A stretch of DNA of 64,000 nucleotides, from positions 62,001-126,000 of the forward strand of contig JAUXNX010000019.1 of NCBI GenBank assembly GCA_030682575.1. Reading direction: 5' to 3'. The position numbers and the translations under genes are program-made. The stretch is from Gammaproteobacteria bacterium (lineage in GTDB: Bacteria > Pseudomonadota > Gammaproteobacteria > Pseudomonadales > Pseudohongiellaceae). The notes beneath the pieces were generated by a model. That model did no database searches. It worked only from the letters and a program-made list of their open reading frames with translations, and was not told the DNA's origin. Below, piece after piece: positions 34,812-43,301 of this stretch. Position 1 is the stretch's first letter. Each line of letters starts with the position of its first letter.

Positions 34812-36248
34812 ATGGGCAAACCAACTGGCTTTAAAGAATTCAAGCGTCAGGCAGAACCTTACCGTGCTGCCGGTACACGTCTACTCGACTACAAGGAAAT
34901 CTACACACCGCACGACGACAAGCATCTGCAAACTCAGGGCGCGCGTTGCATGGATTGTGGCGTGCCGTTCTGTCAGTCCGGTGAAGGCTGCCCAGTATAC
35001 AACCTGATCCCCGAGTGGAATGATCTGGTGTATCAGGGCCGCTGGCGCGAGGCGCTGGATCGCCTTCACAAGACCAACAATTTTCCTGAATTCACCGGCC
35101 GCGTCTGCCCGGCTCCATGCGAAGGTTCATGTGTGCTTGGCATCAACGAGCCTGCTGTCACTATCAAGAATATTGAAAATGCGATCATCGACAAAGGTTT
35201 CGAAAACGGCTGGGTGAAGGCGAACCCACCATCGTTCAGAACCGGAAAGAAGGTGGCAATTGTCGGTTCCGGCCCTGCCGGTCTTGCGGCCGCTGCACAG
35301 CTGAATCAGGCCGGTCACGAAGTGACAGTGTACGAGCGCGAGGATCGCATTGGCGGCCTGCTCATGTATGGCATTCCCAACATGAAGCTGGAGAAGGGTG
35401 TAGTAGAACGTCGCGTCAAATTACTGGAAGAGGAAGGCGTGAAGTTTGTCGTGAATGCCGACATCGGTGGTAACAGCAAGAATGCGATTGCAACCGACGC
35501 ACTGTTGAGGCAGGTCGATGCGCTGTGCCTCGCCACTGGGGCCACCAATGCCCGCGATCTCAAGATTCCGCACCGCGAAGGTGACGGCATCCACTTCGCC
35601 ATGGAATTTCTCACAGCGAATACGCGCAGCCTGCTCGATTCCAATCTGGAAGATGGCAACTACATCAGCGCCAAGGGCAAGAATGTCATCGTCATCGGTG
35701 GCGGCGACACAGGTACTGACTGTATCGCGACGTCACTGCGTCATGGCTGCAAATCTCTGGTGAATTTCGAGATCATGCCGCGCCCGCCAGTGGATCGCGC
35801 CGACGACAATCCATGGCCGTTGTGGCCAAAGATTTACAGAGAGGACTATGGTCACCTCGAAGCACAACACAAGTTCGGCACGGATCCGCGCACCTACTCG
35901 ATCTCCGGCAAGGAGTTTGTTCGCGATCAGAATGGCAAGCTGCTTGGCATCAATACCGTCAACGTCGACAGCAAGTTTCAGGAGATCCCTGGCACCGTGA
36001 AGTTCTGGGAGGCCGATCTGATTCTGCTCTCCATGGGCTTTCTCGGACCAGAGAACTACGTGACCGCGCCGCTGGCACTGGAGCTTGATCCGCGCTCCAA
36101 CTACAAGGCTGCGTACAAGTCCTTCGTCACCAGCAATCCGAAAGTGTTCGCTGCCGGCGATTGTCGTCGTGGTCAGTCACTGGTGGTGCGTGCAATTGAT
36201 GAAGGGCGCCTGGTAGCTGAAGAGATCGACAGGTTCCTGTCCCGCTGA
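34812..36248 (+). CDS. gltD: glutamate synthase (NADPH) small subunit
   Basis: A 478-residue GOGAT beta subunit that passes NADPH electrons to GltB. The N-terminal cysteine-rich segment ([15 protein letters not shown], then [10 protein letters not shown]) holds the [4Fe-4S] clusters. An FAD-binding [11 protein letters not shown] and the NADPH-binding GGGDTGTDC follow, with a closing [15 protein letters not shown]. The ATG at 34812 is preferred to a TTG four codons earlier. It lies 83 bp after gltB across a stable hairpin. Confidence 0.97.
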   Translation: MGKPTGFKEFKRQAEPYRAAGTRLLDYKEIYTPHDDKHLQTQGARCMDCGVPFCQSGEGCPVYNLIPEWNDLVYQGRWREALDRLHKTNNFPEFTGRVCPAPCEGSCVLGINEPAVTIKNIENAIIDKGFENGWVKANPPSFRTGKKVAIVGSGPAGLAAAAQLNQAGHEVTVYEREDRIGGLLMYGIPNMKLEKGVVERRVKLLEEEGVKFVVNADIGGNSKNAIATDALLRQVDALCLATGATNARDLKIPHREGDGIHFAMEFLTANTRSLLDSNLEDGNYISAKGKNVIVIGGGDTGTDCIATSLRHGCKSLVNFEIMPRPPVDRADDNPWPLWPKIYREDYGHLEAQHKFGTDPRTYSISGKEFVRDQNGKLLGINTVNVDSKFQEIPGTVKFWEADLILLSMGFLGPENYVTAPLALELDPRSNYKAAYKSFVTSNPKVFAAGDCRRGQSLVVRAIDEGRLVAEEIDRFLSR

Positions 36249-36280
36249 GGAGCTTGCAAGAACCCACTGATTGTGGGGGC

Positions 36281-36318
36281 GGGATCAAGGGATCACAGGA
36301 TCCTGACCCCTTGATCCC
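36281..36318. repeat. long imperfect palindrome after gltD
   Basis: GGGATCAAGGG (36281-36291) pairs with CCCTTGATCCC (36308-36318), and the perfect palindrome CAGGATCCTG (36296-36305) lies in the centre. It sits between gltD and the ABC operon and probably serves as a transcription barrier or a REP-like element. A related CCCCCTTGATCC string occurs at 23096-23107 after the DUF1428 gene. Confidence 0.5.
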
Positions 36319-36352
36319 TGGAATGGAAACATCGCAACCAGGAAGGATCTCC

Positions 36353-37306
36353 ATGCACGAGAACGTACTGGAACTCAGCAAGGTCTGTAAGAAGTACGGA
36401 GCTTTCACTGCCGTCGATGACATGAGCTTCGTCATTCCCAAAGGAGCCATATACGGCTTTCTCGGCCCGAACGGCGCAGGCAAGACCACCACCATCCGGA
36501 TGATTCTGGATATTCTCAAACCCGACTCGGGTAGCATCAATATACTCGGTGAAACCTCTGCACTGAATGTACGGCAGCGCATCGGTTATCTGCCCGAAGA
36601 GAAAGGTCTCTACAAGAAGATGAAGGTGTGGGCCATCATCAGCTACTTTGCCACACTCAAGGGCATGGACAAGAAGCTTGCAAAGCAGCGCGCCTTTGAA
36701 TTGCTGGAAACCTACGGGCTGAAGGATTTCGCGGACGCGAAAGTCGAATCGCTTTCCAAGGGCATGGGCCAGAAGGTCCAGGTGCTCTCTGCCGTCGCCC
36801 ACCGCCCCGAGCTGGTCATTCTCGATGAGCCCTTCTCCGGTCTCGATCCAGTCAACCAGGAAGTGCTCGAACAACTCATCAATGACATGGCCCATGCAGG
36901 TCAAACGGTCATTTTTTCCACTCACATCATGCAGCACGCCGAACGCCTGTGTGATCGCATGCTTCTTATCGCCAAAGGTCGGAAGATCTTCGACGGCACA
37001 CTCGATCAGGCCCGCGCCATCATTCCACGTCGTGTCATTCTGGAATGTCAAGGCGACATTGCCCCCGTACTACAGACTAACGGCATCATCTGCGCCACCG
37101 AAAAATTTGCTACTGATGCAACAGACACGAGCGGTACCCGCCACTGGGAGATCCAGATTCAGGAACATGCCAACCCGCAACTGATCCTGCAGCGCTGTTT
37201 CGAGAACGGTATCCCTCTGACCCGATTCGACTATACACAGCCAAGTCTGCACGATGTGTTCGTCCATCTGGTGGGCAGTGATGCCAGGGAGCACAGTTTC
37301 CGATGA
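36353..37306 (+). CDS. ABC transporter ATP-binding protein, NatA-like
   Basis: A 317-residue ATPase. Walker A is GPNGAGKTT, the signature region is LSKGMGQKVQVLSAVAHRPE (in place of the textbook LSGGQ), Walker B is LVILDEPFSGLDP, and the switch His is in FSTHIMQHAE. A C-terminal domain of about 90 residues of the NatA/DUF4162 type follows (PRRVILECQG..QPSLHDVFVHLVG). This type pairs with ABC-2 permeases such as NatB. The ATG at 36353 has AGGAAGG upstream; the earlier ATG at 36254 lies before the palindrome and is rejected. It overlaps the permease gene by 4 bp. Confidence 0.92.
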   Translation: MHENVLELSKVCKKYGAFTAVDDMSFVIPKGAIYGFLGPNGAGKTTTIRMILDILKPDSGSINILGETSALNVRQRIGYLPEEKGLYKKMKVWAIISYFATLKGMDKKLAKQRAFELLETYGLKDFADAKVESLSKGMGQKVQVLSAVAHRPELVILDEPFSGLDPVNQEVLEQLINDMAHAGQTVIFSTHIMQHAERLCDRMLLIAKGRKIFDGTLDQARAIIPRRVILECQGDIAPVLQTNGIICATEKFATDATDTSGTRHWEIQIQEHANPQLILQRCFENGIPLTRFDYTQPSLHDVFVHLVGSDAREHSFR

Positions 37307-38886
37307 AGATGATCTGGTTGATCGCGCTGCGCGAGTACGCAGAGAATGTAAAGACCAAGGGATTCTGGATCGGCATCCTGCTGTTCCCGATGATTCTGAT
37401 CGCGGTGTTCTTCTTTCAGACGATACTTGCCGAATCGGCTCCCACACGTCACTACATTCTGATCGACCAATCCGGCCGTTATGCAGAAGCGGTGGAGACA
37501 GCCATTCGACTGGAGCACCAGCGCCGCATTCTGCAGGAGTTTGTCAGCTACGTCGCTGAGAATCGTCGGGAAGCGAATCCTGAGCAGACTGTGACCAACG
37601 CGGGCGCACAGATAGATCAGCTTATCGACGATGTGGATGCGGATGAAGTAGCAGCTCTCGAACAGTGGTTGGAGAATGGGGGATTGAACTTTGCATTGAC
37701 AATGGCGACACCTTATTTACGTGAAGGTGCGCCCCCTTTTGTCACCCCACGCGAACAGTTCGTCCCGGCTCCTTTGCCGGAAGGAATAAATATTCAAGCA
37801 TCACCTCAAGAAATCATTGCACAGTTGCGCCCCTGGCTCACAGGCGCACGCCAACTTGTCGTGAATGGCGCTGGTAGCAACCTGTTTGCAGTGATACTGA
37901 TTCCAGCTGGCGTTGATGAAACCATTCAACGCCCCGGCACTACACCAATGGCGATCAATCAAAACAGCAGTGGCATGCAGTACTGGGCCAGCAACCTGAC
38001 TGACGTGCGTCTGCCGAATGCGATTGAGCGCAGTATCAACAGCACGTTGCGTAACAATGAATTCGCAATGCGAGGTGTAGATGCGCAAATCGTCAGAGAT
38101 GTGCAGCGCACACGCCTGCCAGTGGCGAGGCTGGACCCTACGGCCAAGGAAGGTCAGGAAGCTGTCAGCATTGCTGACACGTTCCGGCAGTGGGCGCCCG
38201 TGGGTTTTGTATATCTGATGTTTGTCTCACTCATGCAGAGCGTTCAGTACTTGCTCAGCAATACCATTGAAGAAAAATCCAACCGCATCATCGAAGTATT
38301 GTTGGCGTCTGTCACGCCTCTGGAACTGATGATGGGAAAATTGCTTGGGATTGGCATCAGTGGCATCACCACCATTATCGCGTGGCTCTCCTCGTTCACT
38401 CTTTTTATCCTGTTCTATCCAAGCGCCCAAACGGCGATGCTCGGGCAGTTTTTCGACGTCCTGCTCTCGTCGGATCTTATCCCCTATTTCGTGTTCTATT
38501 ATCTGGCGGGCTATGCGCTTTACGCGGGCATCTTTCTCGCCATCGGTAGTCTGTGCAATACCCTCAAGGAAGCCCAGAGCCTGATGATGCCCATGATGAT
38601 GATCTTGATGGTGCCACTTGTCACCATGACCTTCATCGCTCAGGACCCCAATGGTCCTGTGGCACGCATCATGTCGTGGATTCCATTGTTTACGCCGTTC
38701 ACCATGATGAACCGCGCCGCTGCGGAGCCTCCCATGATGGACGTGATTGGTACCACTATCGTGCTGATATTGACTATCGCACTGGTGCTCTGGCTCTCAG
38801 GAAAAATCTTCCGGCAAGGCGTTTTGCGCACGGGACAACCTCCCCGCATTGTGGAAATCGTACGCATGCTACGGAACCGACATTGA
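37303..38886 (+). CDS. ABC-2 type permease, NatB-like
   Basis: A 527-residue permease of the NatB/DUF3526-like ABC-2 group. There is one N-terminal helix (about 21-41), a large periplasmic domain of about 250 residues, and a C-terminal membrane block of about five or six helices, including the TIEEKSNRIIEVLLASVTPLELMMGK signature of this group. It forms an exporter with the ATPase to its left; the substrate is unknown (NatAB exports Na+ in Bacillus; this is not shown here). The overlap with the ATPase start (ATGA) indicates coupled translation. The AI-2E gene follows after 44 bp. Confidence 0.9.
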   Translation: MKMIWLIALREYAENVKTKGFWIGILLFPMILIAVFFFQTILAESAPTRHYILIDQSGRYAEAVETAIRLEHQRRILQEFVSYVAENRREANPEQTVTNAGAQIDQLIDDVDADEVAALEQWLENGGLNFALTMATPYLREGAPPFVTPREQFVPAPLPEGINIQASPQEIIAQLRPWLTGARQLVVNGAGSNLFAVILIPAGVDETIQRPGTTPMAINQNSSGMQYWASNLTDVRLPNAIERSINSTLRNNEFAMRGVDAQIVRDVQRTRLPVARLDPTAKEGQEAVSIADTFRQWAPVGFVYLMFVSLMQSVQYLLSNTIEEKSNRIIEVLLASVTPLELMMGKLLGIGISGITTIIAWLSSFTLFILFYPSAQTAMLGQFFDVLLSSDLIPYFVFYYLAGYALYAGIFLAIGSLCNTLKEAQSLMMPMMMILMVPLVTMTFIAQDPNGPVARIMSWIPLFTPFTMMNRAAAEPPMMDVIGTTIVLILTIALVLWLSGKIFRQGVLRTGQPPRIVEIVRMLRNRH

Positions 38887-38930
38887 CGAAATACTGACGC
38901 GGCGAGAGCTCGCCGGACAGGACTGACACT

Positions 38931-39983
38931 ATGCAAACGGCAATCGAAAAGCGCACTTTCCTGATCCTGCTGACAGTCGTCACGCTATTGTTCGCTGTGA
39001 TTCTGCGTCCTTTCTGGAGCGCCATCTTCTGGGCAGTAGTCATCACGGTACTGTTTGCTCCGATGCAGACGCGGCTGCTCGTGCACATGAAAGGGCATCA
39101 CACACGCACGGCGCTGCTGACACTGCTGATCTGCTCCGTGATTGTAATCATGCCCGTGCTGGCACTGTTATCAGCGTTTATCGGCGAGGGAGTCGGGCTT
39201 TACGCCCGTATCGAATCCGAGGAAATCAACCCGGCACTCTTCATCGATCGAGTCGTGGGAGCCATTCCCTTTCTGCCAGGTCTCATGGAGCGTATCGGGA
39301 TTGATACTGCCAGCATCCGCGCCTATCTCTCCAGTTCTGCCGTTGGTATCAGCGAGGTCATCGCTCAGCAGGCACTCAGTGTAGGCCGCAATACGGTCAA
39401 CTTCACAATCAGCCTGGCTCTGATGATGTACCTGACTTTCTTCCTGTTACGAGACGGTGAAAAGATCGTTCGCAAGATGGAGGCTGCTGTGCCTCTCAGT
39501 CCGACACGCAAGAAGCTGTTGTTCAGCAAATTCGTGGAGGTGACACGTGCCACCGTGAAAGGCAATTTGCTGGTCGCCGTCGTGCAGGGTGCGCTCGGCG
39601 GCTTCATCTTCTGGTTGCTCGGCATCCCGGCTGCGGTGCTGTGGGCGGTCGTCATGGCCTTCCTCTCCTTGATCCCCGCAGTTGGCGCGGCGCTGGTGTG
39701 GGTTCCTGTGGCCATCTATCTCTACGCTACTGGAAAGTGGGTAGAGGCATCGGTGCTGGTGGCCTACGGCGCATTGATCATTGGTCTGGCAGACAATGTT
39801 CTGCGTCCGATTCTGGTGGGCAGGGATACCAAGTTGCCGGACTATATCGTGCTGTTTTCCACCATGGGAGGGCTGGCCCTGATGGGGATCAACGGCTTCG
39901 TCATTGGACCGCTGATCGCGGCCGTCTTTCTGTCGTTCTGGGCCATCTTCACCGCCGACCTCGCTGCGAACACAGGCGATTGA
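38931..39983 (+). CDS. AI-2E family transporter
   Basis: A 350-residue membrane protein with about eight helices. The PerM/AI-2E signature is clear: helix pairs at the N-terminus, FTISLALMMYLTFFLLRDGEKI, KGNLLVAVVQGALGGFIFWLLGIP, LSLIPAVGAALVWVP, GLADNVLRPILVG and GINGFVIGPLIAAVFLSFW. The family includes TqsA and proton-linked Na+/Li+ antiporters, so AI-2 export should not be assumed. AGGA lies ahead of the ATG. It is 4 bp from the following kinase gene, which places it in the same operon. Confidence 0.92.
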   Translation: MQTAIEKRTFLILLTVVTLLFAVILRPFWSAIFWAVVITVLFAPMQTRLLVHMKGHHTRTALLTLLICSVIVIMPVLALLSAFIGEGVGLYARIESEEINPALFIDRVVGAIPFLPGLMERIGIDTASIRAYLSSSAVGISEVIAQQALSVGRNTVNFTISLALMMYLTFFLLRDGEKIVRKMEAAVPLSPTRKKLLFSKFVEVTRATVKGNLLVAVVQGALGGFIFWLLGIPAAVLWAVVMAFLSLIPAVGAALVWVPVAIYLYATGKWVEASVLVAYGALIIGLADNVLRPILVGRDTKLPDYIVLFSTMGGLALMGINGFVIGPLIAAVFLSFWAIFTADLAANTGD

Positions 39984-39987
39984 CGCG

Positions 39988-41466
39988 ATGCTCCGCCGCG
40001 CTCCGCCAATCTCGCTGGCGCTGCTGATACTGGCTGGTTCAATGATCATGCTGAGCGGCGATGCTCTCAATGCGCAGGATGTTTCCGAATGGCTGCGACT
40101 GACCTCCGATTACTACAACCAGCAACGGATTGAGCAGCAGCGCGAGTTGATTTTCTTCGCACTTCCCGTATGGGCTATGGTCCTCAATCTTGTCGCTGCC
40201 GTGATCCTGCTGGTGGTATGGCGACGCCAACGCAGCGTCGCGCAGTTCTACTGGTTGATCGGTATCAGTCTCACTGGCAATGGCTACTTTCTCCACTCGC
40301 TAAGTGGCGGCTTGATTGACTCCGTGGTGACGGACTCCTTGACCGCTGCCTGGCTCTACTTTCTCTCGCGTATTCTCTATAACTATCCAACTCCTGCGCT
40401 GCAGCGTGTGCTGGGTGCTCTGCCCATCCTGACCCTGATTCTCTACGGCACCACCAGCATGCTGGATATGCCTCGTCTGCATGGCGCCGTCACCGGTTCT
40501 TATTGTCTTTTTCTGCTGGTGATGAGCAGTCAGCAGATCGGTTTGCGATTGCAGCAACCACTCACCCCGAAACTGAGCCTTGTCTTCGGTGTGTGGTTCA
40601 TCTCGGTACTCGGAGTGGTGGACAGTATGATCGTGATGGCCAATTTCTCTCTGCCAGCACATCCCGATTTGTTGATTCAACTGGTACCAATCGGACAGAT
40701 AGTCGGCGTGTTCGCTGCTCTTTATTTCCTGGTGGCACGACACGCACAGAATCAGCAGCAGCTCGAAGCACTCAACGCCTCTCTGGATCAGCGCGTGCAA
40801 GCAGCCGAGGCGGAGCTTGAAGATCGCTATCGCATGCTGACGCGGGATGCGCTGGATGCTGCCGCGATACGCGAGCGCAAGACGATCTATCAGTCGATCC
40901 ATGAAGATCTGAGCGACAAGCTGCTGCAACTCATCTACGCAGCACGCACTCCGGAAACTGCTGATCTGGCACGCTCTGCGCTTGCTGAACTGCGAGACTC
41001 CCGCAAACTTCACCCTGAACAGGAGCGCCCTCTCGTTGACATCCTCGCTGATGCACTGAGTGAAATTCAGACCCGTTGCGACCAGACTGGCCTGACACTG
41101 CATTGGCAAGTGGATGAGCGTACGCATGCGTGCCGGCTCAGTGCACGGCAAGAGTCGGCGCTCACCCGTACGCTGCGCGAGTCGCTCAGCAATTTGCTCA
41201 AGCATGCACAGGCTAGCACAGTGACGATAGAGTTCGCACTGGCCCCTGTGCAGTCCGGATCAATGATCCTTGAATACTCTGTGACTGACAATGGCAAGGG
41301 CATCTCTGCTGATCATCGTCCCGGTCGAGGACTTGTAAACATGCGCAATCGCATGAAGGAGTTGGGTGGCAGTGTGAATATTGCGGCCGCTCCGCAAGAG
41401 AATGGGACAAGTCAGTGCGGCACCAGATTGACGTTTACATTGCCGTTGATGGGGGAGGACGCATGA
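39988..41466 (+). CDS. membrane sensor histidine kinase (complete catalytic domain)
   Basis: A 492-residue kinase with an N-terminal hydrophobic signal/anchor and about seven transmembrane helices to residue 250, a coiled coil (about 250-290) and an HPK7-like H box with His305 in SIHEDLSDKLLQL. The ATPase domain is complete: N-box LRESLSNLLKHAQAS, G1 DNGKG at about 434 and G2 GRGLVNMRNRMKELGG. It overlaps a second kinase-like gene by 4 bp and follows the AI-2E gene by 4 bp. No response regulator lies beside either kinase. The input signal and target are unknown. Confidence 0.88.
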   Translation: MLRRAPPISLALLILAGSMIMLSGDALNAQDVSEWLRLTSDYYNQQRIEQQRELIFFALPVWAMVLNLVAAVILLVVWRRQRSVAQFYWLIGISLTGNGYFLHSLSGGLIDSVVTDSLTAAWLYFLSRILYNYPTPALQRVLGALPILTLILYGTTSMLDMPRLHGAVTGSYCLFLLVMSSQQIGLRLQQPLTPKLSLVFGVWFISVLGVVDSMIVMANFSLPAHPDLLIQLVPIGQIVGVFAALYFLVARHAQNQQQLEALNASLDQRVQAAEAELEDRYRMLTRDALDAAAIRERKTIYQSIHEDLSDKLLQLIYAARTPETADLARSALAELRDSRKLHPEQERPLVDILADALSEIQTRCDQTGLTLHWQVDERTHACRLSARQESALTRTLRESLSNLLKHAQASTVTIEFALAPVQSGSMILEYSVTDNGKGISADHRPGRGLVNMRNRMKELGGSVNIAAAPQENGTSQCGTRLTFTLPLMGEDA

Positions 41467-43289
41467 ATCTCATCAACGAGATCATTCGAGCATGTCCCGG
41501 ACTGAGGCTCAGCCTGCTGCTCGTGTGTTTTTTCTACAGCACCAATGTCTCCGCCGACTACAACTTCATCACCACCGCCGAAGTGCTCGTCATCGATACC
41601 GCAACGCCACCAGTCGATGCTGCAGGTTGGCGCACCGTGGTACTGCCACGCTCATGGTCCCGCGACGACCTCCATCCCAAGGACACTCGCCAGGCGTGGT
41701 ACCGCATTGCAATGCCGCAAGACGCAGCGGAACGCCGCTGGAATCATCTGCTGATCCTGCGGCACATGATGAACATGGAGATATGGTTGAACGGACAGTT
41801 CATTGGCAGCGGCGGTCCGGTATCTGATCCTGTGCAGTTGCACCTGCAGCGTAATTGGAACCGGCCGATACTATGGACATTTCCGGACGCTGCACTCGCT
41901 TTCGACGAGAGTCCCGAATATCTGTATATCCGTCTGATCTCCGAACCCAACTTCGGTGTCATGAGTCCCGTCATCGTTGGCACTGCAGAATCTCTGCGCC
42001 CCTGGTACAGCATCAGCTATTTCGTGCAGATTACCCTGGTGAAGATCAGCCTGATGGCACTTCTGTTCATCGGCAGTCTGAGCCTGTTCGTGTGGAATAA
42101 AACCCGGCAGCCGCAATGGGGGCTGATGGCCGCCATGAGTGCATGCTGGTCATTGCCGGTTCTCTACATCATGGTTCCAGTGCTGCCTATGGCAGAGTTC
42201 TCCGCATTGAGATTGACACACTGGGGAGTTGTGTCGGGAGCCTGCGCCCTGCTGGCATTCATCTACAGCTACTACCTCAAGGCTGACGAGCGCTACCTGC
42301 GTCTGCTCCTGCCTATTCCCCTAGTGCATGGAGTGCTGTTGGTAATGGCACCCGACGATCAGGTCGTCAACATGGGCAATGCCGGACAGATACTGTTCCA
42401 GATACTGTTTGTGGTGCTGATCGTGCAGTTGCTGCGCAGCCCGCTACGGAAGAGCCGCGCCGTGCTGGGCGTGGTTGCGGGGCTCGTCATCATGCTGCTG
42501 GCGGCGCTGCATGATGTCACTTTGGTCTCCAGCACCACTGGCGAACGCTGGCGCTGGGACACGCCACTTTCGTACGTTACTCAACCGATCATGCTGGTGA
42601 TCCTTGCCTGGAATGGTGTCAGCGTGTTCGTCGCGGGAAGCCTGCGACTGGCTGCCGCAAACCGGCAGTTGCAGGAACGGCTCGATGCCAGTGAACTGCG
42701 TATCCGCCAGGTGTTCGCAGAACAGGAAAACATGGAACGCGAGATCCGCATCGAAGCCGAGAGGGAACTGGTATATCGCGATCTGCATGATGATCTTGGT
42801 GCGCGACTGCTGTCACTCGTCTATCAGAGCGAGAAAGGTGCCGCACAGGATTTGGCGCGCACCGCGCTGCAGGATCTGCGCGACATCGTCAGCCGGGTGC
42901 TCGCCGACGAGCAGTCCATGTCCGCGGTACTCGCCGACTGCATGGCGGAACAACTCAACCGTGCGACAGCACTAAGCCGAGAACTGGACTGGCATATCGA
43001 CGACGCGCTGGATGCTGCTCCATGCCCCAGCAAGCTCATGCTGGGTCTGCGTCTGTTGCTGCGGGAACTGATCGGCGGATGTCTGCGACTGGAGGGGGTG
43101 CAGGCTCTCCGGATTCATCTGAGCACCGCAAATACTCCCTTGGTACTGGGGGTCAGAATGACCCTGCACGACAGCAGTGGCGAACCCGTGATCCTGCCAG
43201 TACCACAACTTCCCGTGCTGTTGAAACGCCTGCACGCAATTGGCGCCACCATGACACAGGAAGACGCCACAATTCTGGTGCAGGTGTAA
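41463..43289 (+). CDS. 7TM histidine-kinase-like sensor with degenerate ATPase domain
   Basis: A 608-residue protein. A signal peptide (LRLSLLLVCFFYSTNVSA) is followed by a periplasmic jelly-roll-like domain of about 170 residues (RQAWYRIAMP..MEIWLNGQFIGSGG), seven transmembrane helices of 7TMR-DISM style, a coiled coil and an H box with His442 (YRDLHDDLGARLLSL). The C-terminal 110 residues occupy the ATPase position but lack a recognisable N-box Asn and any D-x-G-x-G motif. It may be phosphorylated by the upstream kinase, as a heterodimer, instead of using ATP itself. The ATG at 41463 has GGGGGAGG upstream and overlaps the upstream stop codon; the earlier ATG at 41415 is rejected. Confidence 0.85.
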   Translation: MNLINEIIRACPGLRLSLLLVCFFYSTNVSADYNFITTAEVLVIDTATPPVDAAGWRTVVLPRSWSRDDLHPKDTRQAWYRIAMPQDAAERRWNHLLILRHMMNMEIWLNGQFIGSGGPVSDPVQLHLQRNWNRPILWTFPDAALAFDESPEYLYIRLISEPNFGVMSPVIVGTAESLRPWYSISYFVQITLVKISLMALLFIGSLSLFVWNKTRQPQWGLMAAMSACWSLPVLYIMVPVLPMAEFSALRLTHWGVVSGACALLAFIYSYYLKADERYLRLLLPIPLVHGVLLVMAPDDQVVNMGNAGQILFQILFVVLIVQLLRSPLRKSRAVLGVVAGLVIMLLAALHDVTLVSSTTGERWRWDTPLSYVTQPIMLVILAWNGVSVFVAGSLRLAAANRQLQERLDASELRIRQVFAEQENMEREIRIEAERELVYRDLHDDLGARLLSLVYQSEKGAAQDLARTALQDLRDIVSRVLADEQSMSAVLADCMAEQLNRATALSRELDWHIDDALDAAPCPSKLMLGLRLLLRELIGGCLRLEGVQALRIHLSTANTPLVLGVRMTLHDSSGEPVILPVPQLPVLLKRLHAIGATMTQEDATILVQV

Positions 43290-43301
43290 CTTTTTTCGCG
43301 G

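Noticed and set aside
33790-34824. 344-codon antisense ORF opposite gltB
   Set aside because: Shadow of the conserved beta-helix domain of GltB; no recognisable protein features.
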